Shown here one piece after another: positions 29,338 to 40,945 of a stretch of 47,845 bases of DNA. The stretch's first letter is position 1; every line of letters begins with the position of its first letter. Location: the NCBI RefSeq assembly GCF_001667925.1, contig NZ_LZJR01000058.1, positions 1 to 47,845 on the forward strand, in the 5' to 3' direction. Below the pieces are notes generated by a model, which worked only from the letters and a program-made list of their open reading frames with translations, was not told the origin of the DNA and did no database searches. Both the position numbers and the translations under genes were made by a program. Origin of the DNA: Mycobacterium sp. E2479 (GTDB lineage: Bacteria; Actinomycetota; Actinomycetes; Mycobacteriales; Mycobacteriaceae).

Positions 29338-29383
29338 GCTCAGCGCGTTTCTCAGCGGCCTCTCAGCGGCCGCGTCCTAGGCT
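29338..29383. promoter_or_regulatory. OmpR-type direct repeat and -10 box between kinase and small secreted protein genes
   Basis: TCTCAGC (29350-29356), four bases, then TCTCAGC (29361-29367): identical half-sites with an 11-base period. A third, GCTCAGC, is at 29338-29344. TAGGCT (29378-29383) is a -10 candidate nine bases before the ATG at 29393, placing the repeats over the -35 region as in activated promoters. The spacing resembles the known PhoP site TCACAGC-N4-TCACAGC. Binding by the nearby response regulator is inferred. Confidence 0.6.
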
Positions 29384-29392
29384 TGCGGCGTC

Positions 29393-29677
29393 ATGCTTGG
29401 TACTGCAGGCCCCGCGCACCGTATCGATCGTGCGACCACCCGAATGCTGGCCGCAGCGGCGGTGGTGTTCGGCTGCGTCGGCCTGGGAGTGGCGCAGGCG
29501 GGCGCCGACCCGAGCCCGTTCAACACCCTCAGTTCGAGCTGCAACCAGACGGCTCCTGTCGATCGGGATGCACTCCTTTCGGGGATCCGGCGCGGTATCG
29601 CCGACTGGTCGCCGGGCGCACCCCACGCCTCCGCGAGCGCCACGTGCGGCGCGAACCCGGCTTCGACGACCGGTTGA
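29393..29677 (+). CDS. small secreted protein (hypothetical)
   Basis: A 94-aa exported protein. Residues ~15-36 are a hydrophobic signal segment (RMLAAAAVVFGCVGLGVAQA) with likely cleavage before GADPSPF. The mature part begins ADPSPFNTLSSSCNQT, a pattern shared by several small secreted mycobacterial proteins (ADP-NPF-LSC-type starts). Two Cys remain after cleavage (SSSCNQT and ATCGAN). The ATG follows TAGGCT by nine bases, so the leader is very short. The OmpR-type repeat suggests control by the neighbouring two-component system. It ends five bases from the stop of the convergent decarboxylase gene. Confidence 0.7.
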   Translation: MLGTAGPAHRIDRATTRMLAAAAVVFGCVGLGVAQAGADPSPFNTLSSSCNQTAPVDRDALLSGIRRGIADWSPGAPHASASATCGANPASTTG

Positions 29678-29681
29678 TCGC

Positions 29682-32543
29682 TCAGCTGTCGGCGACCGAC
29701 GGCACGGCCGGAGTGTCGTTGGCACCGTTGTTGCGTGCCCCGTTGGTCCCGGACGCGTCCGCGGGCAGCTCGAAAGCCGCGGTCACCGAACCCACCGCCG
29801 CCATCGCGGCATTGCGTTGCGCCTCCATTCGGGCCAGCGCCGTCTCCGTGAAGACCGACAGCCCGAGATCGTGGTTGTAGCCGTGGATTTCTTTGACGTC
29901 GAGCTGGGCCAGGAAATAAACGATTTCCTTGGAGACCACCTGGCCCGGCACCAGTACCGGGAATCCCGGAGGGTAGGGCACCACGAACGTGGTCGACACC
30001 AGGGTCTTACCTTCGGCCAGCCGCCGGCCGGCGGTGCCGATCAGCACATGCTCTCGATCGGATTCTTCGTATCCCGCGTAGAAGGCCGAGCGCATGTCGC
30101 CGAACTTGCATTCGTCGACGGGCTTGAAGGCGACGTCGAACTCACTGAAGTCGGGCAGATGCGGCAGATCCTCGGTGATCTCCTCAACATGACGCTCCTG
30201 CAACGCCCGATCGGCGACGCTGGCCGCCTTCTCGATGCGGTCGAAATCGATTGCCACCCTGCGCAACACGTCGAGCAGGTAGTGCACGCTCGACCATGTG
30301 ACACCAATCGTGAAGATCAGCAGCACGCTGTTGATCGACGTCTTGTTGATCTGGATGCCGAACCGCTCCATCAGGATCTTCTCGCGGAAGTCGTAGCCGT
30401 TCATTCCGGTCGCCCCGACGAACAGCGTGACCCGAGTCGGATCCAGCACAAACTGGTCGGATCGCCACGCCTGGTTCCACTCGGCCAAAGCGCCCTGCCT
30501 GATCGAAGCGGTCGAGCTGACCGCCGACTCCCGGAATTCCTCAGGCACCAGGTCCGATTCGTCGAGAATGCGGAACCACTTGCTGATCAGCCGGTCCTTA
30601 CGCACCCGATGCCGGAAGACCAGCGCCATGTCGTAGACCTGCCGGACCAGTTGGAAGCCTTCGATGTCGACCTGGCGCCGGGCCAGGTCCAGCGACGCCA
30701 GCAACTGCTGGTTCGGTGATGTCGAGGTGTGGGTCAAAAACGCCTCGCCGAAGGAATCGCGGGCGAGCGCGTTGAAATCCTGGTCGCGCACGTGGATCAT
30801 CGACGCCTGCCGCAGCGCCGACAGCGATTTGTGCGTGGAGTGCGTGGCATAGACGCGCACCCGCGCGGTGGCCGGGTCGGGCATCAGCTTGCGCTCGATC
30901 CATTCCGACCGATCAACCCCGGCCATGGCTGCGGCCCATTCCCGGTATTGCTCAACGTATTCCGGCGATGCCAGCATCTGCTCGAGGCGCTCGGCAGACA
31001 CCATCGCGGTCCGTTGCCGGGCCCACGGCACGGCCGTGGCGAACGCGTACCATGCCTCGTCCCACAAGAAGCAGATGTCGGGCTTGATCGCCAACACCTC
31101 CTGCATGACCTGCAGCGGGTTGTAGACGACACCGTCGAAGGTGCAGTTGGTCAGCAGCAGCATGCGGACCCGGTGCAACTGTCCGGCCGCCTCCAGATCC
31201 AGCAGCGTCTGCTTGATCGTGCGCAGGGACACCGCGCCATAGATCGCGAACTGCGGCAGTGGATACGCGTCCAAATACAGCGGGTAGGCACCGGCGAGCA
31301 CCAGCCCGTAGTGGTGCGACTTGTGGCAGTTGCGGTCGATCAGCACGATGTCGCCCGGCCGGGTCAGCGACTGCACCACGATCTTGTTGGCGGTCGACGT
31401 CCCGTTGGTGACGAAGTAGGTGTGATCGGCGTTCCACGTCTTCGCGGCCTTGTCCATCGCCTTTTTGATGTTGCCGTGCGGGTCCAGCAGCGAGTCGAGT
31501 CCACCGGAGGTGGTGGAGGTTTCGGCCATGAAGATGTTGCGGCCGTAGAACTCCCCCATGTCCTGCAGCGACCTGGAGTTGAAGATGCTGGCGCCGCGCG
31601 CTACGGGCAGGGCGTGGAATTGACCGACCGGCGCGGCGGCGTACGCCCGCAATGCGTCGAAAAACGGTGTCGCATAACGGTTTCGCAGTCCGGCGAGCAC
31701 CGTGCTATGCAGGTCGGTGACATCGTTGAGTCGATAGAACGTCCGGTCGTAGACGTCGGGCTCGGCGTCATCGCCGGCGGCGATCGACTCGTCGGTCAGC
31801 AGATACAGGTCGATGTGCGGCCGCAGCTCCCTGATCCACTCGCCGCACTCCACCCAATCGTTGGCGCGGTCCGGGATGACGTCTCCCGCATCCTCATTGG
31901 GCCCGAGCAGCGTGTTCATCAAGGGCAACCGGTCGCGGGACCGAAGCGGCAGGTCGTCGCGGATGATCGCGGCCTGAATCTCCCCGTTCAGCGCGACCGC
32001 GGTGATGGCGTCCTCGACGCTGGGAACCACCAAGATTTCGAACTGCACGTCGTCGGACGGACAGCGCAGCGCGCGCAGGCACTCGGCCAGGCTGTCCGGG
32101 GCGGTACTCGGCGCGTCGTCGGCGAGCAGCACCGTGTAGAAGTGCTGCTGCTTGGCCTGGGCGACCAGCTCTTGGTCGTCCAGCGGCGCCGACGTATCGA
32201 AAAGCCCTGCGCGGTCGCCGTATTCACTCAGTAACCGCACGGCCAGGGAAACCTCTTCGGTGAGCCGCACGGTGGACAGGCTCTCCAGGTGGGCGCGGAA
32301 GTTCGCCAGATTCCCCGCACCGGGGTACAGCCAGTAGCGTTCGTAGGCGGCGATGCGGTCCATCAGGCGTTTCACCCGGGCCACGTCGTGGGCCTTGTCC
32401 AGCCCGGCGAGGTCCACCTCGGCGAGGTGACGGCAGGCGTCGTCGAGCAGGTTCCAGGTGTCGACCCGGGCGTATGACGGGTTGGCCACGGCCGCCAGCG
32501 CAGACACCCGAAGTCTTCGCGGCTGGGTGGTGTATCGAATCAT
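29682..32543 (-). CDS. large Orn/Lys/Arg decarboxylase (Rv2531c-like)
   Basis: A 953-aa PLP enzyme of fold type I, group III basic amino acid decarboxylases. The N-terminal ~310 residues form a receiver-like wing domain. The PLP domain shows NGTSTANK at ~380-387, the PLP-pyridine Asp in FLWDEAW (Asp495) and the Schiff-base lysine in THSTHKSLSALRQAS (Lys572). The length matches Rv2531c ('adi', 947 aa). It would decarboxylate Arg, Lys or Orn, consuming a proton and yielding a polyamine or diamine; the exact substrate is not readable from sequence. The ATG at 32543 is the family start. The next gene upstream on the same strand is the Rv2532c-type protein, 95 bases away. Confidence 0.94.
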   Translation of the reverse strand: MIRYTTQPRRLRVSALAAVANPSYARVDTWNLLDDACRHLAEVDLAGLDKAHDVARVKRLMDRIAAYERYWLYPGAGNLANFRAHLESLSTVRLTEEVSLAVRLLSEYGDRAGLFDTSAPLDDQELVAQAKQQHFYTVLLADDAPSTAPDSLAECLRALRCPSDDVQFEILVVPSVEDAITAVALNGEIQAAIIRDDLPLRSRDRLPLMNTLLGPNEDAGDVIPDRANDWVECGEWIRELRPHIDLYLLTDESIAAGDDAEPDVYDRTFYRLNDVTDLHSTVLAGLRNRYATPFFDALRAYAAAPVGQFHALPVARGASIFNSRSLQDMGEFYGRNIFMAETSTTSGGLDSLLDPHGNIKKAMDKAAKTWNADHTYFVTNGTSTANKIVVQSLTRPGDIVLIDRNCHKSHHYGLVLAGAYPLYLDAYPLPQFAIYGAVSLRTIKQTLLDLEAAGQLHRVRMLLLTNCTFDGVVYNPLQVMQEVLAIKPDICFLWDEAWYAFATAVPWARQRTAMVSAERLEQMLASPEYVEQYREWAAAMAGVDRSEWIERKLMPDPATARVRVYATHSTHKSLSALRQASMIHVRDQDFNALARDSFGEAFLTHTSTSPNQQLLASLDLARRQVDIEGFQLVRQVYDMALVFRHRVRKDRLISKWFRILDESDLVPEEFRESAVSSTASIRQGALAEWNQAWRSDQFVLDPTRVTLFVGATGMNGYDFREKILMERFGIQINKTSINSVLLIFTIGVTWSSVHYLLDVLRRVAIDFDRIEKAASVADRALQERHVEEITEDLPHLPDFSEFDVAFKPVDECKFGDMRSAFYAGYEESDREHVLIGTAGRRLAEGKTLVSTTFVVPYPPGFPVLVPGQVVSKEIVYFLAQLDVKEIHGYNHDLGLSVFTETALARMEAQRNAAMAAVGSVTAAFELPADASGTNGARNNGANDTPAVPSVADS

Positions 32544-32638
32544 GACCTCACCTGTTCTTCTCGGATCGCCGCCGCGGACGTGCCGTTCGTATTGTGAACC
32601 CGCTACGCCACGCCCGTGGTCATTTCACCCCAGCTTGA

Positions 32639-33040
32639 TCAGCGTTCCGCGTCGTCGTCACTGTCCACGTCGCCGTCGATAACCCGCCCGCGACCGCGGG
32701 CGCCGTCCGCCCGCCGCAGCATGGGCAGCTCCCAGCGCCGGACCGGTAACTCGGTGACATCGCTGAGCGACCTCACCACGCCCTGCGTCAGCGCCATGAT
32801 CGCGGCCATCACCGGCAGCAGCGGCTGCAGCGGCTTGGCCGCGGAGCGCACCGTGCTGATGCGCCGGGCGACAACCACCCGTTCGACGCAGTGATACAGC
32901 CAGGCGCCCACGCCGAGCGCATAGATCGAGAGCACCGAGGCGACGACGGTCAGCCGGTACGCGGCGCAGAGCACCGCACCCACCACCACCGTCGCGGCTA
33001 GGACGGCCGCCACGAGCAGGCGCAGTTCCAAGCGGGTCAT
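32639..33040 (-). CDS. two-helix membrane protein (Rv2532c-like)
   Basis: A 133-aa protein with hydrophobic helices at about 8-27 and 30-50, then a basic stretch and a C-terminal acidic tail ([14 protein letters not shown]). It is the same length as Rv2532c of M. tuberculosis and sits in the same place after nusB. Its ATG at 33040 overlaps the nusB stop (ATGA), so it is translationally coupled to nusB. Function unknown. Confidence 0.88.
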   Translation of the reverse strand: MTRLELRLLVAAVLAATVVVGAVLCAAYRLTVVASVLSIYALGVGAWLYHCVERVVVARRISTVRSAAKPLQPLLPVMAAIMALTQGVVRSLSDVTELPVRRWELPMLRRADGARGRGRVIDGDVDSDDDAER

Positions 33041-33546
33041 GACTGCGGTCCGTGGTCCTCCGGTGTGTCGGCGGCATCGGAACCCACCGCACCGCGAACC
33101 GCCTGGGCGGCGGCCCTGATCTGCGGCGTCACCAGCATGACGTGACCGAGGACCCCGTTGACGAAGCCCGGCGATTCGTCGGTGGACAGCTCCTTGGCCA
33201 GCTGCACGGCCTCGTCGACCGCGACCGGCTCCGGCACGTCGTCGGCATACAGCAGCTCCCAGACCGCCACGCGCAGGATGGCGCGGTCCACGGCGGGCAG
33301 CCGGTCCAGCGTCCAGCCCTGCAGATGCGAGCTGATCAGGTCGTCGATGTGCGCGGCGTGCTCGCCGACGCCCCGGGCCGCCGCGGCCGTATAGGGCTGC
33401 AGGGGCGCGATTTCGGGGTTGGTTTCGGCAAGCCCGGCGCGGACGTCGACAATCTCCGCCGGGCTCAGCCCACGGGCCTCGGCTTCGAACAACAGGTCGA
33501 CGGCACGTTTGCGGGCCTGATGGCGTCCCCTGACGGGTCTGCTCAC
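33037..33546 (-). CDS. nusB: transcription antitermination protein NusB
   Basis: A 169-aa RNA-binding factor that, with NusE (S10), binds boxA in rRNA transcripts and prevents premature termination. The core is typical ([58 protein letters not shown]). A C-terminal extension of about 25 residues after VNGVLGHV ([20 protein letters not shown]) is somewhat longer than usual. The start is GTG 33546, overlapping the efp stop (GTGA); the longer open frame upstream is a shadow of efp. Confidence 0.96.
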   Translation of the reverse strand: MSRPVRGRHQARKRAVDLLFEAEARGLSPAEIVDVRAGLAETNPEIAPLQPYTAAAARGVGEHAAHIDDLISSHLQGWTLDRLPAVDRAILRVAVWELLYADDVPEPVAVDEAVQLAKELSTDESPGFVNGVLGHVMLVTPQIRAAAQAVRGAVGSDAADTPEDHGPQS

Positions 33547-34106
33547 GCGTTGACGCGCCCCAGGTAGCTGCCGTCGCGCGTGTCGACCTTCAGCTTGTCT
33601 CCCGTGTTGATGAACAGCGGCACCTGGATCTCGGCCCCGGTTTCGACGGTGGCGGGCTTGGTGCCGGCACTGGACCGGTCGCCCTGCAAGCCCGGCTCCG
33701 TGTGCGTGACTTCCATCTCGACCGACACGGGCAGCTCGATGTACAACGGAGCCCCATCGTGGAACGCCACCTGCACCGGCAGCCCCTCCAACAGGAACCG
33801 GGCGGCGTCGCCGACCAACGACTCGGGCAGCGGGTGCTGCTCGTAGTCCTGGCTGTCCATGAAGACGAAGTCCGAGCCGTCGCGGTACAGGTAGGTGGTG
33901 TCGCGCCGGTCGACGGTGGCGGTCTCCACCTTCACGCCGGCGTTGTACGTCTTGTCGACGACCTTCCCGGAGAGCACATTCTTCAGCTTGGTCCGCACGA
34001 AAGCGGGACCCTTGCCCGGTTTGACGTGCTGGAATTCGACGATCTGCCACAGCTGGCCGTCGATCACCAGTACCAGTCCGTTCTTGAAATCGGCAGTGCT
34101 TGCCAC
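33543..34106 (-). CDS. efp: elongation factor P
   Basis: Rescues ribosomes stalled on polyproline stretches. The 187 aa equal the M. tuberculosis length. Three beta-barrel domains are expected: a KOW-like N-terminal domain ([15 protein letters not shown]; the loop [17 protein letters not shown] carries the modification-site Lys position), then OB folds ([37 protein letters not shown]). The GTG start at 34106 has GAGGAG about a dozen bases upstream. It is the first gene of the efp-nusB-Rv2532c-decarboxylase run. Confidence 0.97.
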   Translation of the reverse strand: MASTADFKNGLVLVIDGQLWQIVEFQHVKPGKGPAFVRTKLKNVLSGKVVDKTYNAGVKVETATVDRRDTTYLYRDGSDFVFMDSQDYEQHPLPESLVGDAARFLLEGLPVQVAFHDGAPLYIELPVSVEMEVTHTEPGLQGDRSSAGTKPATVETGAEIQVPLFINTGDKLKVDTRDGSYLGRVNA

Positions 34107-34132
34107 GGTTCGGTATATCTCCTCGGACGTTG

Positions 34133-34175
34133 GACAGTTTCCTGCGGAACTGTCTGTGACTTGTCGGTCAGTTTA
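34133..34175 (-). promoter_or_regulatory. efp leader: -10 box and hairpin
   Basis: On the minus strand, TAAACT (34175-34170) is a TANNNT box. About 57 bases of leader would separate it from the efp start. The leader holds an inverted repeat, GACAGTTCC (rc of 34146-34154) with GGAAACTGTC (rc of 34133-34142), separated by three bases and with one bulged base. The rest of the 258-base gap up to pepQ shows no gene. Confidence 0.4.
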
Positions 34176-34364
34176 GAGCGCTCCGCGGCCGCGCACCCCT
34201 GGCCGGGGTCGGGCGGTGAGGCGCGAAACCCCGTTAGCGGTGGACGTGTTCGGAGCCGAGCGCGGCTTGCCCGTCCGGCGACGGCAGCGGCGTGAACGCA
34301 CCCGACTGTACTCGCGCGGCTGGCCCCGGGCGAAGCCGCGCGCACGTGGCCGACTCCCTCGGGG

Positions 34365-35474
34365 CTACGACAAGACGGTCAGCTCCTTGGGAAACTTGGT
34401 CAGCAATTCCGGGGGCGCGCCGCGAGCCTCCTCCGGCACCACCAGCGTGTCCTCGATGCGCACCCCGCCGCGGCCGGGCAGGTACACGCCGGGTTCGACG
34501 GTCACCACGGATTCGGCCAGCAACGTGCCGGTGGACGTGGCGCCGATGCCCGGCGCCTCGTGGATTTCCAAGCCCACACCGTGACCCAGACTGTGGCTGA
34601 AGTGCTCGCCATAGCCGGCATCGGCGATCACCCGGCGCGCCGCGGCGTCCACCTCGCGCAGGTCGGCGCCGGCGTGCAGCGCCTCCCGGCCCGCCCGCTG
34701 CGAGTCGGCGACCAGCTGATAGATATCCAGCTGCCAGTCGGCGGCCTTGCCGAGCACGAAGGTGCGGGTCATGTCGGAGTGATAGCCGCCGACCAGCGCC
34801 CCGAAGTCGATCTTGACGAAGTCGCCGCTGGCCAGCACCGCGTCGGTGGGGCGGTGGTGCGGGATCGCCGAGTTCGGCCCCGCGGCCACGATGGTCTCGA
34901 ACGAGATCGCGTCGGCGCCGTGGTCCAGCATCAGGCCCTCGAGCTCGCGGCTGACCTCGCGCTCGGTCCGGCCGGGCCGCAGGCCGCCACGCGCCACCAG
35001 ATCGCTCAGTGCCGCGTCGGCCGCCTCGCAGGCGAGCCGCAGCAGGGCGACCTCGCCGGCGTCTTTGACCTCGCGCAGCGCCTCGACGGTCCCGGCCGCC
35101 TTGACCAGTTCGGTGGCCGAGTTCCGTTCGGCCAGCTCGCGGGTCAGGGCGTCGAATCCGTCGACGGTCACCACGTTGCTTTCGAAGCCCAGCTTGTGCG
35201 CGCCCGCCTCGGCGGCCTGAGCGGCCAGGTAGCGTCCGAGCGCCCGTTCGATGGCGACTTCGAGGTCCGGCGCCTGCTCGGCGGCCTGGGTCCGGTACCG
35301 CCCATCGGTGGCCAGCACCGGGTCTCGATCGTCGGCGAACACCAGCAACGCGCCGTTGGACCCGGTGAAACCGGAAAGGTAACGGACGTTCACCAGGTCC
35401 GTGACCAGCAGCGCATCCAATCCGCTGGCCTCGAGTCGTGCCCTGAGCCTGTCTCGACGCTGTGAATGTGTCAC
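34365..35474 (-). CDS. pepQ: Xaa-Pro aminopeptidase/dipeptidase, M24 family (Rv2535c-like)
   Basis: A 369-aa cytoplasmic metallopeptidase that cleaves peptides with proline in the second position. An N-terminal creatinase-like domain (1-~130) precedes the 'pita-bread' M24 domain. Metal ligands are visible in KIDFGALVGGYHSDMTRTF (two Asp), HSLGHGVGLEIHE (His and Glu) and TVEPGVYL/RIEDTLVV (Glu). The GTG at 35474 is the start. A minus-strand TACCGT box (35489-35484) lies eight bases before it. It is divergent from the Rv2536-type gene, and its pairing with efp, which acts on polyproline, is conserved in M. tuberculosis. Confidence 0.95.
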   Translation of the reverse strand: MTHSQRRDRLRARLEASGLDALLVTDLVNVRYLSGFTGSNGALLVFADDRDPVLATDGRYRTQAAEQAPDLEVAIERALGRYLAAQAAEAGAHKLGFESNVVTVDGFDALTRELAERNSATELVKAAGTVEALREVKDAGEVALLRLACEAADAALSDLVARGGLRPGRTEREVSRELEGLMLDHGADAISFETIVAAGPNSAIPHHRPTDAVLASGDFVKIDFGALVGGYHSDMTRTFVLGKAADWQLDIYQLVADSQRAGREALHAGADLREVDAAARRVIADAGYGEHFSHSLGHGVGLEIHEAPGIGATSTGTLLAESVVTVEPGVYLPGRGGVRIEDTLVVPEEARGAPPELLTKFPKELTVLS

Positions 35475-35507
35475 GGGTCTTGACGGTACTCGCTACGCTT
35501 TTGGGCC

Positions 35508-36218
35508 ATGAGTAACTGGATGCTGCGCGGATTGGTCTACGCCGCGGCGATGGTCGTAGTCCGATTGTTCCAGGGTGCGCTGATCAACGCTTGGCAGACC
35601 CAGGCGACGTTGTTCAGCGTGGCGCTGCTGCTCTTGTTCATCATCGGCGTGATCATCTGGGGAATTCGCGACGGCCGGGCCGACGCCATCGCCAACCCCG
35701 ATCCGGACCGCCGCGGCGACCTGGCGATGACCTGGCTGCTGGCCGGTCTGGTGGCCGGTGTGCTCAGTGGAGCCGTCTCCTGGCTGATCGCGACCTTTTA
35801 CAGCGGCCTGTACACCGGGGGGCTGCTCAACGAGGTGACGACGTTCGCGGCCTTCACCGCCCTGTGTGTCTTCGTGCCCGGCATCCTCGGCGTGACCATC
35901 GGGCGCTGGCGGGTGGATCGCAATCCCCCGCCGCGCCGGCCCGGCACTGACGAGGAGCGGGCCGACACCGACGTGTTCTCCGCGGTGCGCGCCGACGACG
36001 CGCCCACCGGCGAGATTCCCACGCAGTCGTCCGCTGCCCACACCGAGGCGCGGACCGGGTCGGTCGCCACAGCCGAGCGCGAGGCGCCCACCGACAAGGT
36101 GTCCACCACCGAATCACCGACCGAAACGATCGCCAAGCCCGGGGACGACCCGAAGACCGAGGTGATCCGCACCGGCGACGAGGACACCAGGCGCGGCAAG
36201 GAACCCGGCAAGGGCTAG
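35508..36218 (+). CDS. four-helix membrane protein with disordered Thr/Pro-rich tail (Rv2536-like)
   Basis: A 236-aa protein. Hydrophobic helices lie at about 6-25, 34-53, 74-98 and 108-130; after [14 protein letters not shown] the remaining ~95 residues are a charged, Thr/Asp/Glu-rich tail ([32 protein letters not shown]) likely to be disordered and cytoplasmic. [11 protein letters not shown] contains short Thr-acidic motifs resembling Ser/Thr kinase sites; that is speculative. The ATG follows a TACGCT box by eight bases. It is the only plus-strand gene inside the efp-aro block, as Rv2536 is in M. tuberculosis. Its stop overlaps that of aroQ. Confidence 0.87.
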   Translation: MSNWMLRGLVYAAAMVVVRLFQGALINAWQTQATLFSVALLLLFIIGVIIWGIRDGRADAIANPDPDRRGDLAMTWLLAGLVAGVLSGAVSWLIATFYSGLYTGGLLNEVTTFAAFTALCVFVPGILGVTIGRWRVDRNPPPRRPGTDEERADTDVFSAVRADDAPTGEIPTQSSAAHTEARTGSVATAEREAPTDKVSTTESPTETIAKPGDDPKTEVIRTGDEDTRRGKEPGKG

Positions 36219-36661
36219 CTGTTGGCGCCGGGATCTCCGGCCAGATAACGCAGGGCGAGCAGGTAGCCCTGCACTCCCAGCCCGACGATCACGCCGGTCG
36301 CGACGGGGCTGAGGTAGGAGTGTCGCCGAAACTCTTCGCGTGCATGGACATTGGAGATGTGCACTTCGATCAGGGGCGCACGCAACTCCGCGCACGCGTC
36401 ACGCAACGCCACCGAGGTGTGAGTGAGGCCGCCGGCATTGAGGATCACCGGTTCGCCCGCGTCGGCCGCCGAATGGATCCAGTCGAGCAGGTCTGATTCA
36501 TTATCGCTTTGCCGCACAACGGCTTTGAGGCCGAGCGTGTCGGCCTCCCGTTCGATCAGCGCGGCCAGTTCATCGTGCGTCGTGTCGCCGTACACGTCCG
36601 GCTCGCGCCGGCCCAGCCGGCCCAGGTTGGGGCCGTTGATGACGTTCACGACGGTGGTCAT
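36215..36661 (-). CDS. aroQ: 3-dehydroquinate dehydratase, type II
   Basis: Third shikimate step: removes water from 3-dehydroquinate. The 148-aa protein has the dodecameric type II signatures: [17 protein letters not shown] with the catalytic Arg and Tyr near residues 18-24, [22 protein letters not shown], and the catalytic His in [15 protein letters not shown] place the start at ATG 36661 because a GGGGGAG lies about nine bases upstream; a GTG two codons earlier has poor spacing. It is called aroD in M. tuberculosis. Fifty bases separate it from aroB upstream. Confidence 0.97.
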   Translation of the reverse strand: MTTVVNVINGPNLGRLGRREPDVYGDTTHDELAALIEREADTLGLKAVVRQSDNESDLLDWIHSAADAGEPVILNAGGLTHTSVALRDACAELRAPLIEVHISNVHAREEFRRHSYLSPVATGVIVGLGVQGYLLALRYLAGDPGANS

Positions 36662-36710
36662 CGGCACCGCTCCCCCTCATCGCTTCGCTGTGCATCATCG
36701 CCGGCGCAGG

Positions 36711-39534
<2,824 letters not shown>

Positions 39535-39657
39535 CTTCCCATGTCGAGTTCCGAATGCCGATTCGCGCAGTCCGCGGCGATAGCGGTCCGCCGAGGCACG
39601 GGTCAGAAGGCGATGTCGACCTGGCGCTGCGCGGCGACCCTACGGGGTCGGAGGGCG

Positions 39658-40095
39658 TCAGAGCAGCGCCAGCCCGACGCCCGCCGCGCTGGCCAGACAC
39701 ATCGATGGCCCGTGCGGCACGGTGGCCGCGTCATGGGCGCGGTCGAGAAGCCGGGCGACCGCGCCGACCACCGCGGTCAGCAGCGGCGCGCCCAACGCCG
39801 CCAGAAACCATGCGCCGGCCCCGAAGCAACCGGTCAGCGCGCCCAGACCGAGAGCCAGCTTGACGTCGCCGGCCCCCATTCCGTCCGGCGCCGCGCAATG
39901 CACCACCAGATAGATCGCCGTCAAGGCCACGGTTCCGGCCAGCGCGGGCGACCCGCGCCCGGCCATCGTCGCGACGGCCAGGACCGCCGCGGCCCCGGTC
40001 AGCGTCAGCGGGTTCGGCAAGCGTCGTTCGCGGATGTCATACCAACTCAACGCCGCCAGCCAGGCCAGCACCAGACAGGCCGTCGCAATCCGCAT
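39658..40095 (-). CDS. stand-alone prepilin peptidase domain, A24 family (Rv2551c-like)
   Basis: A 145-aa integral membrane aspartyl peptidase core with about five helices. The two catalytic Asp are in SWYDIRERRLPN (Asp20) and GMGAGDVK (Asp ~77). Full-length PilD/GspO enzymes also have an N-terminal cysteine-rich methyltransferase domain, absent here, so this is the short, archaeal-preflagellin-peptidase-like type. No pilin or secretion gene is in the window; the closest known mycobacterial targets would be Tad/Flp-type pilins encoded elsewhere. It lies between aroC and aroE, ten bases after aroE, as Rv2551c does in M. tuberculosis. Confidence 0.88.
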   Translation of the reverse strand: MRIATACLVLAWLAALSWYDIRERRLPNPLTLTGAAAVLAVATMAGRGSPALAGTVALTAIYLVVHCAAPDGMGAGDVKLALGLGALTGCFGAGAWFLAALGAPLLTAVVGAVARLLDRAHDAATVPHGPSMCLASAAGVGLALL

Positions 40096-40105
40096 GCGCG
40101 GCAGG

Positions 40106-40945
40106 CTAATCCGGTGCGGCCACCGCGCAAGCCATCGCCTCGCGCGGTGCGGGCAGCCCGGTGAACTGTTCCACCTGCGCGAAGGCCTGGTGCAGCAGCA
40201 TCTGCAGGCCGCTGATCACCCGGCCGCCCGCGGCGCTCACCGCGGCGGCCAGCGGCGTGGGCCACGGATCGTAGACGGCATCCAGCAGCACACCGACGCG
40301 TTCGAAGGTGCCGACGTAGCGTTCGGCGACGTCCGCCGGGATGGTGCTGACCAGCACCTCGGCGCCGGCCACCTCGTCGGCCAGCCCGTCGCCGTCCAGA
40401 TCGCAGAACCGGGTGGGCACGCCCAGTTGCTTGCCCAGGTCCATCAACCGGGCCGCCTTGTCGGGATTGCGGGCCACGACGGTGATGCCGGCGACGCCCA
40501 GTTGGGCCAGGCCGGCGACGGCGGCCGGCGCGGTGCCGCCCGATCCACAGACGAGCGCCCATCCAGAGAACCGCCCAATTGACGCGAGCGCCCCGGTGAC
40601 CCCGTCGATGTCGGTGTTATCGGCCCGCCAGCCGGTCGGCGTGCGGACCAGGGTGTTGGCCGATCCCACCCGCTCCGCACGGTCGGTGCGCTCGTCGGCG
40701 AACCGTAGGGCGGCGAACTTGCCGGGCATGGTCACCGACACCCCGACCCATTCGGGCCCGAATCCGCGGACAACGCCGGGCAGCTGCTCGGCGTCGCATT
40801 CGATGCGGTCGTAGGTCCAGTCGGTCAGACCCAGCGCGCGGTAGGCGGCCAGGTGCAACTGCGGGGATTTCGAGTGCGCGATCGGCTTGCCGAGCACGCC
40901 CGCCCTGCGCGGCGCCGCGCTAGCGGGGAGTGCTGTCGAGGACAC
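40106..40945 (-). CDS. aroE: shikimate dehydrogenase
   Basis: NADPH-dependent reduction of 3-dehydroshikimate to shikimate. Seen: GVLGKPIAHSKSPQLHLAAY (shikimate-binding SKS and catalytic Lys region), VTMPGKFAAL, TDIDGVTGAL, the NADP loop GSGGTAPAA, and ISGLQMLLHQAFAQVEQFTG at the C-terminus. The start is GTG 40945 ([16 protein letters not shown], 279 aa), ten residues longer than M. tuberculosis AroE. No usable start codon is seen between this one and the conserved GVLG, so aroE overlaps the end of mltG by 26 bases. This is the longest same-strand overlap in the window. Confidence 0.93.
   Translation of the reverse strand: MSSTALPASAAPRRAGVLGKPIAHSKSPQLHLAAYRALGLTDWTYDRIECDAEQLPGVVRGFGPEWVGVSVTMPGKFAALRFADERTDRAERVGSANTLVRTPTGWRADNTDIDGVTGALASIGRFSGWALVCGSGGTAPAAVAGLAQLGVAGITVVARNPDKAARLMDLGKQLGVPTRFCDLDGDGLADEVAGAEVLVSTIPADVAERYVGTFERVGVLLDAVYDPWPTPLAAAVSAAGGRVISGLQMLLHQAFAQVEQFTGLPAPREAMACAVAAPD

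Noticed and set aside
28533..30719. 728-aa plus-strand open frame spanning kinase and decarboxylase
   Set aside because: Crosses three real genes in antisense and shows no family features.
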